Shown here: one piece after another, positions 1-7,774 of the stretch | Layout of the letters: each line of letters starts with the position of its first letter | How positions within the stretch are numbered: position 1 is the stretch's first letter | Assembly: GCA_964541595.1 (NCBI GenBank) | Contig: CAZIRO010000028.1 | Location: 1-21,037 of the forward strand | Direction of reading: 5' to 3' | Source of the DNA: CAZIRO01 sp964541595 | Lineage (GTDB): Bacteria; Acidobacteriota; HRBIN11 | Length of the DNA: 21,037 nucleotides | The notes under the pieces: model-generated | What the model was told of the DNA's origin: nothing | The model's database searches: none | The model's input: only the letters and a program-made list of their open reading frames with translations | Translations under genes and position numbers: made by a program

Positions 1-58
1 CACCCGCCAGAATCATCCACCCCACCACGGCCGTACACCCGGTGCGACTCCCGTACAT
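1..58 (-). CDS. Start of an exported protein, truncated by the window edge
   Basis: Only the first 19 codons are inside the window. The reading frame opens with ATG at 58 on the minus strand, and a GGAG ribosome site sits seven bases upstream. The visible peptide has a basic residue near the start and then a hydrophobic run (TAVVGWMILAG), which looks like the beginning of a signal peptide or membrane anchor. It follows the tetrahaem cytochrome in the same direction, after a strong hairpin, and could be another exported or electron-transfer protein. Nothing more can be said about function. A chance open frame of this length is possible. Confidence 0.45.
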   Translation of the reverse strand, partial: MYGSRTGCTAVVGWMILAG

Positions 59-86
59 GGTCCATCTCCGGCATCATATGGATGCG

Positions 87-116
87 CGGGGATGCCCGCC
101 GCAATGGGCATCCCCG
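87..116 (-). terminator. Stem-loop terminator after the tetrahaem cytochrome
   Basis: Perfect 11-bp inverted repeat (arms 87-97 and 106-116, core GGGGATGCCC) with an 8-nt loop. It starts 15 bases past the stop codon of the minus-strand cytochrome gene. There is no following U-tract, so it may be an RNA 3'-end stabiliser rather than a classical intrinsic terminator. Confidence 0.6.
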
Positions 117-130
117 GCGGCCCGGTCAGG

Positions 131-811
131 TTACATGTTATGGCAGGTGGTGCAGATCTGACTGTTGTCCGGCGTCACCCGCAGGAAGGAATCCAGACCT
201 GTCTTGTTGTGCGGTTCATGGCAGGAGGCACAGGTCATGACGTTGGAATTTGTGCCAAATGTGAACAGTTGAATGCCCGCAGTTTGAATGGATGTGGAAT
301 CAAAGAAATCACTCGACGGCAGCACACCGCCTTCGGTGGTTGTCAAATAGATCAGATCGACGGGATGGTCGTTGCTCAGTTCTTCTCCACCGGTATCGAG
401 ATCCGCATCACCGGTGACATAGACCGTATCCTGGGCGCCGGTATAGTCGTTCGGCGGATTGAGCATCTGTCCGATGGCCGTCGTGGCACCGTCATGGCAG
501 GACATGCACATCAGTGTGTGCGGCGTGTTGTTCGCCAGCGGATCGGTGTACGTCGCATCGTACACCGTGTAATCTGTCGCCCGAACATTGCGGTTCCACA
601 GGTATGTCGGGGTCAGACGTGCGTCCGTATTTGCGTTGTGCGGCGTGTGGCAGTAAACGCACACTTGCGTGGTGGCTTGCGGCCCCCCCGTGCCGTACGT
701 GCGCAGATCGTGGCTGCTCCCGACGATCGCGGCGGTCCCCGTGTTCCCCAGCAGTAGCAGCATGGTACCTATCAGGGCTGCGACACCTGCGAATATGAGG
801 ATGTATCGCAT
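131..811 (-). CDS. Periplasmic tetrahaem cytochrome c
   Basis: A 226-residue exported cytochrome with four CXXCH haem-c motifs, at Cys51 (CVYCH), Cys102 (CMSCH), Cys194 (CASCH) and Cys220 (CTTCH). The last lies at the very C-terminus. Residues 1-28 form a signal peptide with a hydrophobic core. Extra His residues in TPH, SHD and EPH contexts could be distal haem ligands, as in the cytochrome c3/c7-like multihaem families. The start is fixed by a strong AAGGAGGTGG ribosome site four bases upstream. The gene is separated from the NHL/cytochrome operon by a stem-loop and has its own sigma-54-type promoter, so it is probably a separately induced periplasmic electron carrier. The redox partner cannot be read from sequence. 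The motif count is certain and the exact family is not. Confidence 0.88.
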   Translation of the reverse strand: MRYILIFAGVAALIGTMLLLLGNTGTAAIVGSSHDLRTYGTGGPQATTQVCVYCHTPHNANTDARLTPTYLWNRNVRATDYTVYDATYTDPLANNTPHTLMCMSCHDGATTAIGQMLNPPNDYTGAQDTVYVTGDADLDTGGEELSNDHPVDLIYLTTTEGGVLPSSDFFDSTSIQTAGIQLFTFGTNSNVMTCASCHEPHNKTGLDSFLRVTPDNSQICTTCHNM

Positions 812-848
812 AACCCACCTCCTTCCCGGGATACCTCATACGGATTGG

Positions 849-867
849 TAGCAAGATCAGTGCCAAT
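849..867 (-). promoter_or_regulatory. Sigma-54 (-24/-12) promoter of the tetrahaem cytochrome
   Basis: Read on the minus strand this is TTGGCACTGATCTTGCTA. The GG (864-863) and GC (852-851) are separated by exactly 10 bases, as sigma-54 RNA polymerase requires, and both half-elements are close to consensus (TGGCAC, TTGC). The predicted transcription start is near 839, which gives a leader of about 28 nt before the ATG at 811. An NtrC-family activator is encoded in the adjacent operon. Confidence 0.75.
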
Positions 868-896
868 TCCGGGACGATTCGGTCCGGGGGAGCGGG

Positions 897-933
897 CAGT
901 GCGGGAACGTATCGGACAGAAAGGCCCGCACTG
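897..933. promoter_or_regulatory. Inverted repeat upstream of the sigma-54 promoter
   Basis: Perfect 9-bp arms, CAGTGCGGG (897-905) and CCCGCACTG (925-933), with a 19-nt spacer, 30 to 70 bases upstream of the -24 element. It could be an activator-binding site or a leftover RNA hairpin from readthrough of the NHL gene. GGGACG/GGACAG words also occur at 871, 914 and 970. The assignment is tentative. Confidence 0.35.
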
Positions 934-990
934 GTGGGTGGTGTAGCGTGAAACGCGGAACCGCCCGGCGGGACGCGGCCGTTGCAAACC

Positions 991-1026
991 GGGTGAAATC
1001 CCCCAGTGGGGTGGGGAATTTCACCC
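991..1026 (-). terminator. Hairpin overlapping the NHL gene stop codon
   Basis: Arms GGGTGAAAT (991-999) and ATTTCACCC (1018-1026) pair perfectly. The stem continues through CCCC/GGGG after one mismatch, with an 8-nt loop. The distal arm includes the TGA stop (1021-1023) of the minus-strand NHL gene. It lacks a U-tract but marks the likely 3' end of the long cytochrome operon. Confidence 0.5.
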
Positions 1027-2121
1027 ACCCCGGTCGTCCGTCCCGGGGGATTCCTGAAAGAGTTCGGCTGGCGTCGGCGCACGTTCGCCGGAGGGCAGGT
1101 ATTCCATGATGTGCAGTCGCATGTTGCGCTGATCGACCACGTAGATCCGGTTGTGGGCGTCGATTTCAATACCTGCCGGGAGTAAAAACTCACCGGGACC
1201 GGATCCGGGTCCCCCGATGGCCAGGTATACCCGACCGAACACGTCGAAGATCTGGATATTGTTGAACATGGCATCAACGACATAGATATGGTTTTCCGAA
1301 TCAATGGCAATCCCTTTCGGGCGCATGAAATCCCCCGGCTGGCGCCCCGGCTGGCCGAACACGCTGATGACGTTTCCGTCCGGATCCAGGATCTGGACCC
1401 GGAAGTTCCCCATATCGGTCACGTACAGGAACCCGTTTCGGCCGACCGTGATATCGTTCGGGAAGTTGAACTGACCCAGGGCACCCCCGCGTTTTCCGAT
1501 GGTCCGGAGCCACCGGCCGTCCAGATCGAACACATCGATATCGTGTCCCTTTACGTCCACGACATAGAGCAATCGACGCTGCGTATCGACCGCAAGTCCA
1601 GCCGGGCGTGTGATGTGTTCGCGAATCACAAGAACCGACCGCCCGCGTGCATCGAGCACCACGATCCGGCGCGCGTATGAGTCGGCCACGTATAATCGGC
1701 GCAGATCCGGAACGTACGCAAGGCCGGTGGGTCCCTGCAGGCGCGGCCGGCTTCCGGTCCAGACGTCCACTTTTTTCCGTTGCCGATCCAGGACGATGAT
1801 GCGTCCGCCACCGGTATCGCTGACAAAGATCCGGTTTTGACCGTCGGTTGTGACGTCGTAGGGATAGACAAACAGTCGCCGTTTCCCCTGACCGCTCAAT
1901 GCACGCAGGAACCGTCGCAGGCCGCTCTCACCGGTGAAATCTTCTGCGAAGAAATAGGCGTTCAGCCAGCGCACCCGGGGTTTTTCGGGGGGCAGCGGCC
2001 AGACGATATCGGTGGGTGTTCGGCGTGCGGACTTCTTTTGCGCCGCGGAGTCGGTCACGATACCGCCCGTGGCGATCCCGAGCGTGACGACGGTGATGAG
2101 AAACCACACCCAGCGGTTCAT
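1021..2121 (-). CDS. Exported six-bladed NHL-repeat beta-propeller protein
   Basis: A 366-residue protein with an N-terminal hydrophobic signal or anchor (residues 5-24) and six NHL-type repeats at roughly 87-118, 130-160, 171-205, 218-255, 266-300 and 313-342. Typical repeat strings are RIFVSDTGGGRIIVLD, FLYVTDMGNFRVQILD and HIYVVDAMFNNIQIFD. NHL propellers are commonly encoded beside multihaem cytochromes and porin-cytochrome conduits in metal-reducing bacteria, where a scaffold or adaptor role is suspected. No catalytic residues can be assigned. The start codon overlaps the preceding cytochrome stop as ATGA, with a GAGGTGA ribosome site, so translation is probably coupled. It is the last gene of the kinase-led operon. 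Fold assignment is confident; function is inferred. Confidence 0.85.
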   Translation of the reverse strand: MNRWVWFLITVVTLGIATGGIVTDSAAQKKSARRTPTDIVWPLPPEKPRVRWLNAYFFAEDFTGESGLRRFLRALSGQGKRRLFVYPYDVTTDGQNRIFVSDTGGGRIIVLDRQRKKVDVWTGSRPRLQGPTGLAYVPDLRRLYVADSYARRIVVLDARGRSVLVIREHITRPAGLAVDTQRRLLYVVDVKGHDIDVFDLDGRWLRTIGKRGGALGQFNFPNDITVGRNGFLYVTDMGNFRVQILDPDGNVISVFGQPGRQPGDFMRPKGIAIDSENHIYVVDAMFNNIQIFDVFGRVYLAIGGPGSGPGEFLLPAGIEIDAHNRIYVVDQRNMRLHIMEYLPSGERAPTPAELFQESPGTDDRGG

Positions 2122-2987
2122 GGTTCACCTCGTAGACGTACGGATTGATGGAATGGGTGACAGGTCCAGCACCCGCCGGGTTCTTCAAGTGCTGGCGGTG
2201 ATGGCCGGGACATTGCACGCCGGACGCGCGCGTCCCGATCGATCTCCGGTATACGGGTTTGTGGACGTACACCAGATACGGTTTTCGGGGGCGACGCAGG
2301 GGATACCGTCGGATGCGCAGGAGGCAACTGCACGTGACACTGGCGACACCGGTCGCTGGTTGCGTTCGGCAGGATCAGGCGAGCGGTTTGTGTGGCGTGC
2401 ATCCGGTGACAGTCGTCGCAGGTATTCACGGGCTGTCCGGCGTGAGTGGTCGCATCGACGTGACACTGTCGACACAGATCCGCAACCGGCATACGCAGCA
2501 ACGCGGGAAACGTTGAACGATGCGCATCGTGGCAGGTCACGCACAGCACCCGGCGTTCCGCATCGGTGATCAGGCGTGGTCCGGTATCCGCATCGAGCGA
2601 CGTGATCTCCGGGGGTGCCGGAATGTCGATCGGATGGTCATCGCGCAGGTCCCGTCCCAGGAACTGACGTGCATCCGGATTGCCGCGGATGTTCGGTACC
2701 TCTTTGGTCAGCGTGATCCGGTCCGTATGACACCGCAGACAGGCGAGATTACGCGGGGACGGAGGCACATCGTTCGTGACGAACAGCGTCGGTTGCAGCG
2801 TGCGTACCGGAATGAGCAGAAACAGGGGCATCCCGTTGTGCGGCATGTGGCACACCTGACAGAGTGGGGGGGCGTTCGGGATCCAGACAGTCCCCGGCCG
2901 GGTCAGATCGTGCGGTCCCTGCATCAGGGTGTACGGTACGAACAACACGCCGAGCAGCATACTAAGGCTCTTCATGGCAGGTCCCAC
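2118..2987 (-). CDS. Heptahaem cytochrome c
   Basis: A 289-residue exported cytochrome with seven CXXCH motifs: Cys43 (CQVCH), Cys83 (CLRCH), Cys149 (CVTCH), Cys172 (CRQCH), Cys190 (CDDCH), Cys214 (CRQCH) and Cys273 (CWTCH). A short hydrophobic leader spans about residues 5-20. A Pro-rich, low-complexity linker (about 221-270) separates the last haem from the rest. The proposed start is GTG at 2987, because a strong GGAGGTGA site lies six bases upstream; the internal ATG at 2975 is 18 bases from that site. It overlaps the upstream octahaem gene by 26 bp and the NHL gene by 4 bp. Repeated C-x-x-C-H-x-x-H spacing suggests bis-His ligated haems of the doubled-CXXCH type. Electron partner unknown. 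Confidence 0.85.
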   Translation of the reverse strand: MGPAMKSLSMLLGVLFVPYTLMQGPHDLTRPGTVWIPNAPPLCQVCHMPHNGMPLFLLIPVRTLQPTLFVTNDVPPSPRNLACLRCHTDRITLTKEVPNIRGNPDARQFLGRDLRDDHPIDIPAPPEITSLDADTGPRLITDAERRVLCVTCHDAHRSTFPALLRMPVADLCRQCHVDATTHAGQPVNTCDDCHRMHATQTARLILPNATSDRCRQCHVQLPPAHPTVSPASPPKTVSGVRPQTRIPEIDRDARVRRAMSRPSPPALEEPGGCWTCHPFHQSVRLRGEP

Positions 2988-3792
2988 AGATCACCTCCGG
3001 CGCTTTCTGCAGATATGCCGTAAACGGTCCACCGTGCGGATGATGACACGTTACACAGGTCAGGTCCCGGGACTCGTGCGGGTGTTTCCGAATCGGATGC
3101 ACGAATTCCCGGTAATCCGCTGCCGGATGGCAGCGTGTGCAGAGTGCCCGAATGGTGTCGGTCAGCAGGTATGCCCGCGAACTGCCGTGGGGATCGTGGC
3201 ATATCTGGCAGTCCCCGACTGCGTATGGCGCGTGCTGTCGCCCTTCGATCGGATCGTGGCAGTCCATACATACGTCCGGTGGGGCCACGCCGCCGTTTGC
3301 TTCATGACAGAGCGTGCAGTCTTCCGGATCGAATCCCTCGTGCGGGACATCGACCGCACCGGTTTTGGTCGGATGGCACGAGAGACACGGATTGGCGTTT
3401 TCCGTTGTATCCTGCGTGTGGCAGGTCATGCATGCCGTGCTCCCTTTGAACTGCGCATGAAAACGATACACGGGTGCCAACTGATAGTGCGGTGAGGGAA
3501 AATAGTGCACCGTTCGTGTGACCCGCTGCGCGCGTCCCGCCTGTACGAGAACGAGCGGGATGGTGTTCTTACCGATCCGCAACTGGACGACCAGATGCGT
3601 GTACCCGTTTCCCCGCACTTTTCGGATGACTTTGACGGGGGTCTGCACATCGTCCGCGCGCGCCACAATACAGAGCCGCGCACTCGTGATCAGCACCCCG
3701 TCCGGCGGATAGACGATCTCCGGTGTCGACTGTGTGGCGGCCAGCCACAATCCAGTGCCCCATACCATCCATAGCACTACCCATCGTTTCAT
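2962..3792 (-). CDS. Octahaem cytochrome c with N-terminal beta domain
   Basis: A 276-residue exported protein. After a signal peptide (residues 1-20), residues 25-100 form a beta-rich, possibly Ig- or cell-wall-binding-like segment without haem motifs. Eight CXXCH sites follow, at Cys121, 136, 159, 175, 195, 218, 246 and 269, many with DPHG or HPHG after the haem His. The architecture resembles doubled-CXXCH cytochromes that stack haems as a wire. The start overlaps the stop of the upstream 11-haem gene as ATGA, so the two are probably translationally coupled. It is part of the kinase-activator-cytochrome operon. The N-terminal domain could mediate docking to an outer-membrane partner, which is inference only. 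Confidence 0.86.
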   Translation of the reverse strand: MKRWVVLWMVWGTGLWLAATQSTPEIVYPPDGVLITSARLCIVARADDVQTPVKVIRKVRGNGYTHLVVQLRIGKNTIPLVLVQAGRAQRVTRTVHYFPSPHYQLAPVYRFHAQFKGSTACMTCHTQDTTENANPCLSCHPTKTGAVDVPHEGFDPEDCTLCHEANGGVAPPDVCMDCHDPIEGRQHAPYAVGDCQICHDPHGSSRAYLLTDTIRALCTRCHPAADYREFVHPIRKHPHESRDLTCVTCHHPHGGPFTAYLQKAPEVICGTCHEEP

Positions 3793-4673
3793 CGTCCGTA
3801 TACCTCACGCTGGTGACATGCCGGTGCACAGGCTTTCCCCTGTTCCGTCGTTTCGACGTGCAGCGGGATGGTCCAGTACGGTCCGAACGGAATCCGATCG
3901 CGCAGAAGTCCCGGTTGCGTCGATGCGTGCGGCCGGTGGCACACCCGACAGGTCCGTCCGCGTGACCGCTGCACGTGGACGCGGTGCAGGTTTTTTTCAC
4001 CCTGCACGAATCCGCTGTCGGGTCCGAACACTTTCTGTACCGGATGACAGCGGAAACACAGCCAGTATCGTACGGGCACATAGGTCTCGTAGAACCGGAG
4101 GGACAGGAAGTATTTCAGCAGTTTCGGGAAGTCGGCCGTATGCGGTCGGTGGCACCGGGTACACTGTTCTTTCACGGGTGGATGCACCACGGGGGCCGCC
4201 AGGGCGTCCTCGATTTCCCCGTGACAGTCGGTACAGATCACGGGTTCCGCATCGGCGAGAAACGCGGGATATTCGGAACCGTGCGGTGCATGACAGGAGG
4301 TACAATCCCCCTCTTCGTACGGCGGGTGGGACAGTGTTGTGGACCGCGTTTCGAGGTCGTGACAATCCGCACATAGTTCCGGTACCGCCGCAAGTAACAG
4401 GGACGCTTCCTGCGTCGCGTGCGGGTCGTGACAGTCCGTACAGACCCCGAACTCCGGCGGATGCCGGAGTTCAACGTCATGGCAGGTGGTGCATATATCC
4501 AGGACGTCTTCGTCGGTCAGTGACGGGAACGTATGGTCCCCCTGGTCCTCGTGACAGGTGTCGCACTCCTCGAGGACTTCATGCCGCACCGGGGGACGCC
4601 AGAGGTCGTCATGGCATTGCATACAGGGATGCGTCGCCGCGAGCATCACGAAGACCCAGCCCAGCCATCGCAT
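3789..4673 (-). CDS. Undecahaem cytochrome c (ten CXXCH plus one CXXXCH)
   Basis: A 294-residue cytochrome with CXXCH motifs at Cys17, 37, 61, 78, 101, 124, 147, 171, 206 and 242, plus an atypical CAPACH (CX3CH) at Cys282-His287. The first haem motif lies only 17 residues from the start, immediately after a short hydrophobic leader (MRWLGWVFVMLAATHP), so the signal sequence is unusually short. The start at 4673 is preceded by a GAGGGAG ribosome site. Repeated DPHA, APHG and RPH strings after the haem sites fit bis-His haem wires. It sits 60 nt after the sigma-54 activator and overlaps the octahaem gene by 4 bp. Likely a periplasmic or outer-membrane electron conduit component; the substrate is unknown. 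Confidence 0.87.
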   Translation of the reverse strand: MRWLGWVFVMLAATHPCMQCHDDLWRPPVRHEVLEECDTCHEDQGDHTFPSLTDEDVLDICTTCHDVELRHPPEFGVCTDCHDPHATQEASLLLAAVPELCADCHDLETRSTTLSHPPYEEGDCTSCHAPHGSEYPAFLADAEPVICTDCHGEIEDALAAPVVHPPVKEQCTRCHRPHTADFPKLLKYFLSLRFYETYVPVRYWLCFRCHPVQKVFGPDSGFVQGEKNLHRVHVQRSRGRTCRVCHRPHASTQPGLLRDRIPFGPYWTIPLHVETTEQGKACAPACHQREVYGR

Positions 4674-4733
4674 GGTTCTCCCTCAAGCGCACATGCTGGC
4701 GACCGATACCCGAGTGCCCGCATGCGCCGGTGT

Positions 4734-6140
4734 TCAGGCCTCGTCCTGCGTGGTTACGGAAGCCGTCGCATCTTCCTCGAGAAACCGTTTCAGCCGATAG
4801 CGGAAGGCGTCCCGCGTGAGACCGAGCAGACGGGCTGCCCGTGTTTTGTTCCCTCCGGCCATCTCCAGGGCCTGGAAGATCAACTGTTTTTCCAGTTCTT
4901 CGAGACGGATCCCCTCCGGGGGTAACTGAAACAGCCGATCCGGTGCGGATTGAACCGCGGGAAGTTGCAAATGGGGCGTGTCCAGCCAGTCCACATCGTT
5001 CAGGATCATGGCCCGCTCGATCGTATTGCGCAGTTCCCGGATATTGCCAGGCCAGTCGTGACGTATCAGGGCTTCTTCCGCAGCCAGCGTGAACCCGCGG
5101 GTACGGCGGTGAAACCGCGTATTGAACAACTGCAGGAACCATCGGGCCAGCGGCAGAATGTCTTCCCGCCGCTCGCGCAACGGCGGAAGATGAATCCGTA
5201 CCACGTTCAGGCGGAAATACAGATCCTGCCGGAACCGTCCCGTACGCACGGATTCTTCCAGATCACGGTTGCTCGTCGCAATGACCATCACATCGATGGA
5301 AATGTCTGCGGTGCCCCCCAGCGGTCGAAAGGTGCGATCTTCCAGTACGCGCAGGAGTTTGACCTGCAGATCCGGCCGCATTTCGGCGATTTCGTCCAGT
5401 ACGAGTGTTCCACCGTCGGCCAGGGCGAATGCGCCTTTTTTGCTCTGATTCGCGCCGGTAAACGCGCCGCGTTCGTACCCGAACAGTTCACTTTCGATCA
5501 GAGACGCCGGCAGGGCGCCGCAGTCGACGACGACAAACGGTTTGTCGCTGCGGGCGGATTCGTTGTGAATGACACGCGCGAGGAAGTCCTTGCCGGTACC
5601 GCTCTCTCCGGTGATCAGGATTGTCTCCGGACCGACTTCCAGGATCTTGCGCACGTCATGCACGACTTTCTGCATGGCCGGCGAGTGCGCGACGATCTGG
5701 TCCATGGTCCACAGCGATTCGGTGGTGGCTTCCAGTTCCTGCACGCGCCGGCGCAACCGTACGTTCTCGCAGAGTCGTTCGAGCGTTACCTGCAGTTTGG
5801 CAAATTCGATCGGTTTGGTCAGGAAATCGTTGGCACCCGCTTTCATCGCTTCGACGGCGTCTTCCACGCTGCCGTAAGCGGTCAGAATAATGATCGGGAC
5901 ATACGTGTCGATCTCTCGCAACTGGCGGAGCAACCGCATCCCGTGAATGTCCGGCAGGCGCAGATCCAGGATGATCATATCGATGATCCGGGAGCGCAGG
6001 ACCTGTAACGCCTCACGTCCGGTGGCCGCTTCGATGGGAACATATCCCCAGGACCGCAACTTTTCCACCAGCGACCAGCGCAGTAACCGTTCATCGTCCA
6101 CAATGAGTACCCGTGCCTTATACGTTTTGCGTTTCGGCAT
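4734..6140 (-). CDS. NtrC-family sigma-54-dependent response regulator
   Basis: A 468-residue activator with three domains. The receiver (about 8-122) has the acidic DDE pocket at 15-17, phosphoacceptor Asp59 (IILDLRLPD), Thr87 and Lys109. The AAA+ sigma-54 interaction domain (about 145-375) has Walker A GESGTGKD at 178-185, the sigma-54-contacting GAFTGA loop at 225-230 and Walker B TLVLDE at 245-250. A Fis-type helix-turn-helix lies at about 412-453. The start at 6140 is chosen because GGAGG lies eight bases upstream; the in-frame ATG at 6146 is too close and the longer open frame has no support. It overlaps the kinase gene by 23 bp, so the two are a cognate pair. Predicted targets are the two -24/-12 promoters at 849-867 and 7843-7860. 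Confidence 0.95.
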   Translation of the reverse strand: MPKRKTYKARVLIVDDERLLRWSLVEKLRSWGYVPIEAATGREALQVLRSRIIDMIILDLRLPDIHGMRLLRQLREIDTYVPIIILTAYGSVEDAVEAMKAGANDFLTKPIEFAKLQVTLERLCENVRLRRRVQELEATTESLWTMDQIVAHSPAMQKVVHDVRKILEVGPETILITGESGTGKDFLARVIHNESARSDKPFVVVDCGALPASLIESELFGYERGAFTGANQSKKGAFALADGGTLVLDEIAEMRPDLQVKLLRVLEDRTFRPLGGTADISIDVMVIATSNRDLEESVRTGRFRQDLYFRLNVVRIHLPPLRERREDILPLARWFLQLFNTRFHRRTRGFTLAAEEALIRHDWPGNIRELRNTIERAMILNDVDWLDTPHLQLPAVQSAPDRLFQLPPEGIRLEELEKQLIFQALEMAGGNKTRAARLLGLTRDAFRYRLKRFLEEDATASVTTQDEA

Positions 6141-7542
6141 GGGCATGTCCTCCTGCATGATGCGCCGGGAGCGTGATGGTGAAACGGGTGCCCCGGCCCA
6201 CCTCGGAGTCCACCTGAATGTGACCGCCGTGGTTCTCCACGATCTGCAGGACAACGGGCAGTCCCAGACCGGTGCCTTTCGGTTTGGTGGAATAAAACGG
6301 CCGGAAGATCTGGTCGATCTGCTCCGGAGGAATACCGCACCCCGTGTCTTCCACCGTAAGTTGCACGGTACGGATTTCCGGGCAGTGATGCAGCGCGACC
6401 ACGATCCGCCCGCCGGGTTCCGTCGCGTCCATCGCATTGATCATCAGGTTGTACAGCATCTGTTGCAACTGTTCGGCATCTCCCTCGACCGGGGGAACGT
6501 CCGGTGCGATCCGGGTCTCCACGGTGAGCCCGCGTTCGGCGACCAGCGGCGCTGCACGGGTGACCGTCGCCTCGATCACGGCCGTCAGATCCACGGTCTC
6601 CCGTTGCGTCGGACGCGGACGTGCGTACGCCAGCAGGTCTTCAATGACGCGATTGATACGGGCGAGATCCTGTCCGATATACTGAATGATGTCCCGTGCC
6701 TCATCCGAAAATGCCCCGCGTTCCTGTAATACCTCCAGTGCGGACAGCACACCGGCGAGGGGATTTTTGATCTCGTGTGCGAGCATGGCAGCCATCTCGC
6801 CGACCGAGGCCAGATGGGTCGCACGTTGCAGGCGGAACCATTGTTCCTCTTCCCGACGTGCATAGTACGCCCGCAGGTCGTGAATCATTCGCACGAAGTG
6901 GCGCTGGATCATCGCGATCTCGTCCCGTCCGCGTATCGGTAGCGTCACATTCAGGTCTCCCCGGGCAACACGGTCCATCGCGGCGACCAGACGCCGCAAT
7001 GGCCGTTGCACCCAGATGTACATGCTCACGGCAATGACCAGAGATAGCAAAATCGATGCCATAAAGTGTACGCCCATGGTGCGAATGTAGTGTTGATGGA
7101 CCGGGCGAATATAGGGGTCCAGCGCCAGTGTGCCGGAAATCCATACGCGACCGGGTGTTGTGTTCGTCTCGTGACATTCCGCGCAGACTGGACTTCCGGA
7201 AAACGATTTCTGTACACGCACCGGGTGCTGTACCGCGATCGCCGGCGTGCGTCGCAGGGTCACCCGCCGCGTGCCGTCCGGAGACCGGACTTCGAGTTCC
7301 TGCCAGGACAGTTGCTGAAATACGGACCGGATGAATGTACGCGCGTGTTCCGGTTCGGTGCGCGTTTCCATGAAGAGTGCGATCGCACGTTCGATAATGG
7401 TCAGCTGGGCGCGCACCTGTTCTTCCACGATGCCGCGTATCATCGCTTTCCGGGTGCGGCTGGCCATCATGCCCGCCAGACCGAAAAAGATCCAGATGAT
7501 CAGGACGATCGGCAGCGCAATTTTCCATGCAAGGGAACGCAT
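6118..7542 (-). CDS. Sensor histidine kinase with a periplasmic haem-c motif
   Basis: A 474-residue membrane kinase. TM1 is about 7-26 and TM2 about 157-178, enclosing a periplasmic sensor of about 130 residues that contains CAECH (120-124), a haem-c attachment site on the side where cytochrome c maturation works. A HAMP domain (about 179-231) is followed by the HisKA dimerisation helix with phosphoacceptor His256 (LAHEIKNPL) and a HATPase domain with N-box Asn369, the DTGCGI G1 box (399-404) and the GTGLGL G2 box (423-428). The start at 7542 has GGAGG seven bases upstream. It leads the minus-strand operon and probably phosphorylates the overlapping NtrC-type regulator. Known haem-c sensors exist in Geobacter and relatives. 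Here the signal could be redox poise, a gas ligand or a redox partner. Confidence 0.93.
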   Translation of the reverse strand: MRSLAWKIALPIVLIIWIFFGLAGMMASRTRKAMIRGIVEEQVRAQLTIIERAIALFMETRTEPEHARTFIRSVFQQLSWQELEVRSPDGTRRVTLRRTPAIAVQHPVRVQKSFSGSPVCAECHETNTTPGRVWISGTLALDPYIRPVHQHYIRTMGVHFMASILLSLVIAVSMYIWVQRPLRRLVAAMDRVARGDLNVTLPIRGRDEIAMIQRHFVRMIHDLRAYYARREEEQWFRLQRATHLASVGEMAAMLAHEIKNPLAGVLSALEVLQERGAFSDEARDIIQYIGQDLARINRVIEDLLAYARPRPTQRETVDLTAVIEATVTRAAPLVAERGLTVETRIAPDVPPVEGDAEQLQQMLYNLMINAMDATEPGGRIVVALHHCPEIRTVQLTVEDTGCGIPPEQIDQIFRPFYSTKPKGTGLGLPVVLQIVENHGGHIQVDSEVGRGTRFTITLPAHHAGGHAHAETQNV

Positions 7543-7670
7543 ATGGATACCTCCAGCGGTGCCTACGGTGTCACACGTGTACTTCTCGATCTGGTGTTTT
7601 AAATTTATTCATGCTATAACAATGGTGCACAGATTGCACTCCGTGTGTGCGGCGATCGGGACAGGAAAGT

Positions 7671-7689
7671 TGGGACACGGTGTGTCCCA
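7671..7689. promoter_or_regulatory. Palindrome, candidate upstream activator site
   Basis: TGGGACAC-GGT-GTGTCCCA is a perfect 8-bp-arm dyad centred about 190 bases upstream of the predicted sigma-54 start site. That distance and symmetry suit an NtrC-type enhancer. Related half-sites occur as GATCGGGACAGG (7654-7665), its exact inverse (7821-7832) and CCTGTCCC (7809-7816). Confidence 0.5.
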
Positions 7690-7725
7690 GTGGACCCCAC
7701 GATAACCCGGCAACCAGGAAGCGCG

Positions 7726-7774
7726 GACACCGGACACCTGACACCTGGGACCTGAGACCTGGGACCTGGGACCG
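7726..7774. repeat. Array of seven 7-bp repeats, consensus GRSACCT
   Basis: Seven contiguous heptamers read GACACCG, GACACCT, GACACCT, GGGACCT, GAGACCT, GGGACCT and GGGACCG. The unit is the reverse complement of the one at 11451-11507. It resembles the short tandemly repeated heptanucleotide sequences seen between genes of cyanobacteria and other bacteria. No coding role. Confidence 0.85.

Noticed and set aside
92..757. A 221-codon plus-strand frame opposite the tetrahaem cytochrome
   Set aside because: It is a shadow of the minus-strand gene, which has four haem motifs, a signal peptide and a strong ribosome site.
812..1020. GEMM-type riboswitch upstream of the tetrahaem cytochrome, as known for Geobacter cytochromes
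   Set aside because: I looked for the conserved GEMM core and tetraloop-receptor pattern and did not see it; the sigma-54 start site leaves only about 28 nt of leader.
6141..6437. A 99-codon N-terminal extension of the response regulator
   Set aside because: It runs through the kinase HATPase domain in another frame; the RBS-supported start at 6140 begins directly at the receiver domain.
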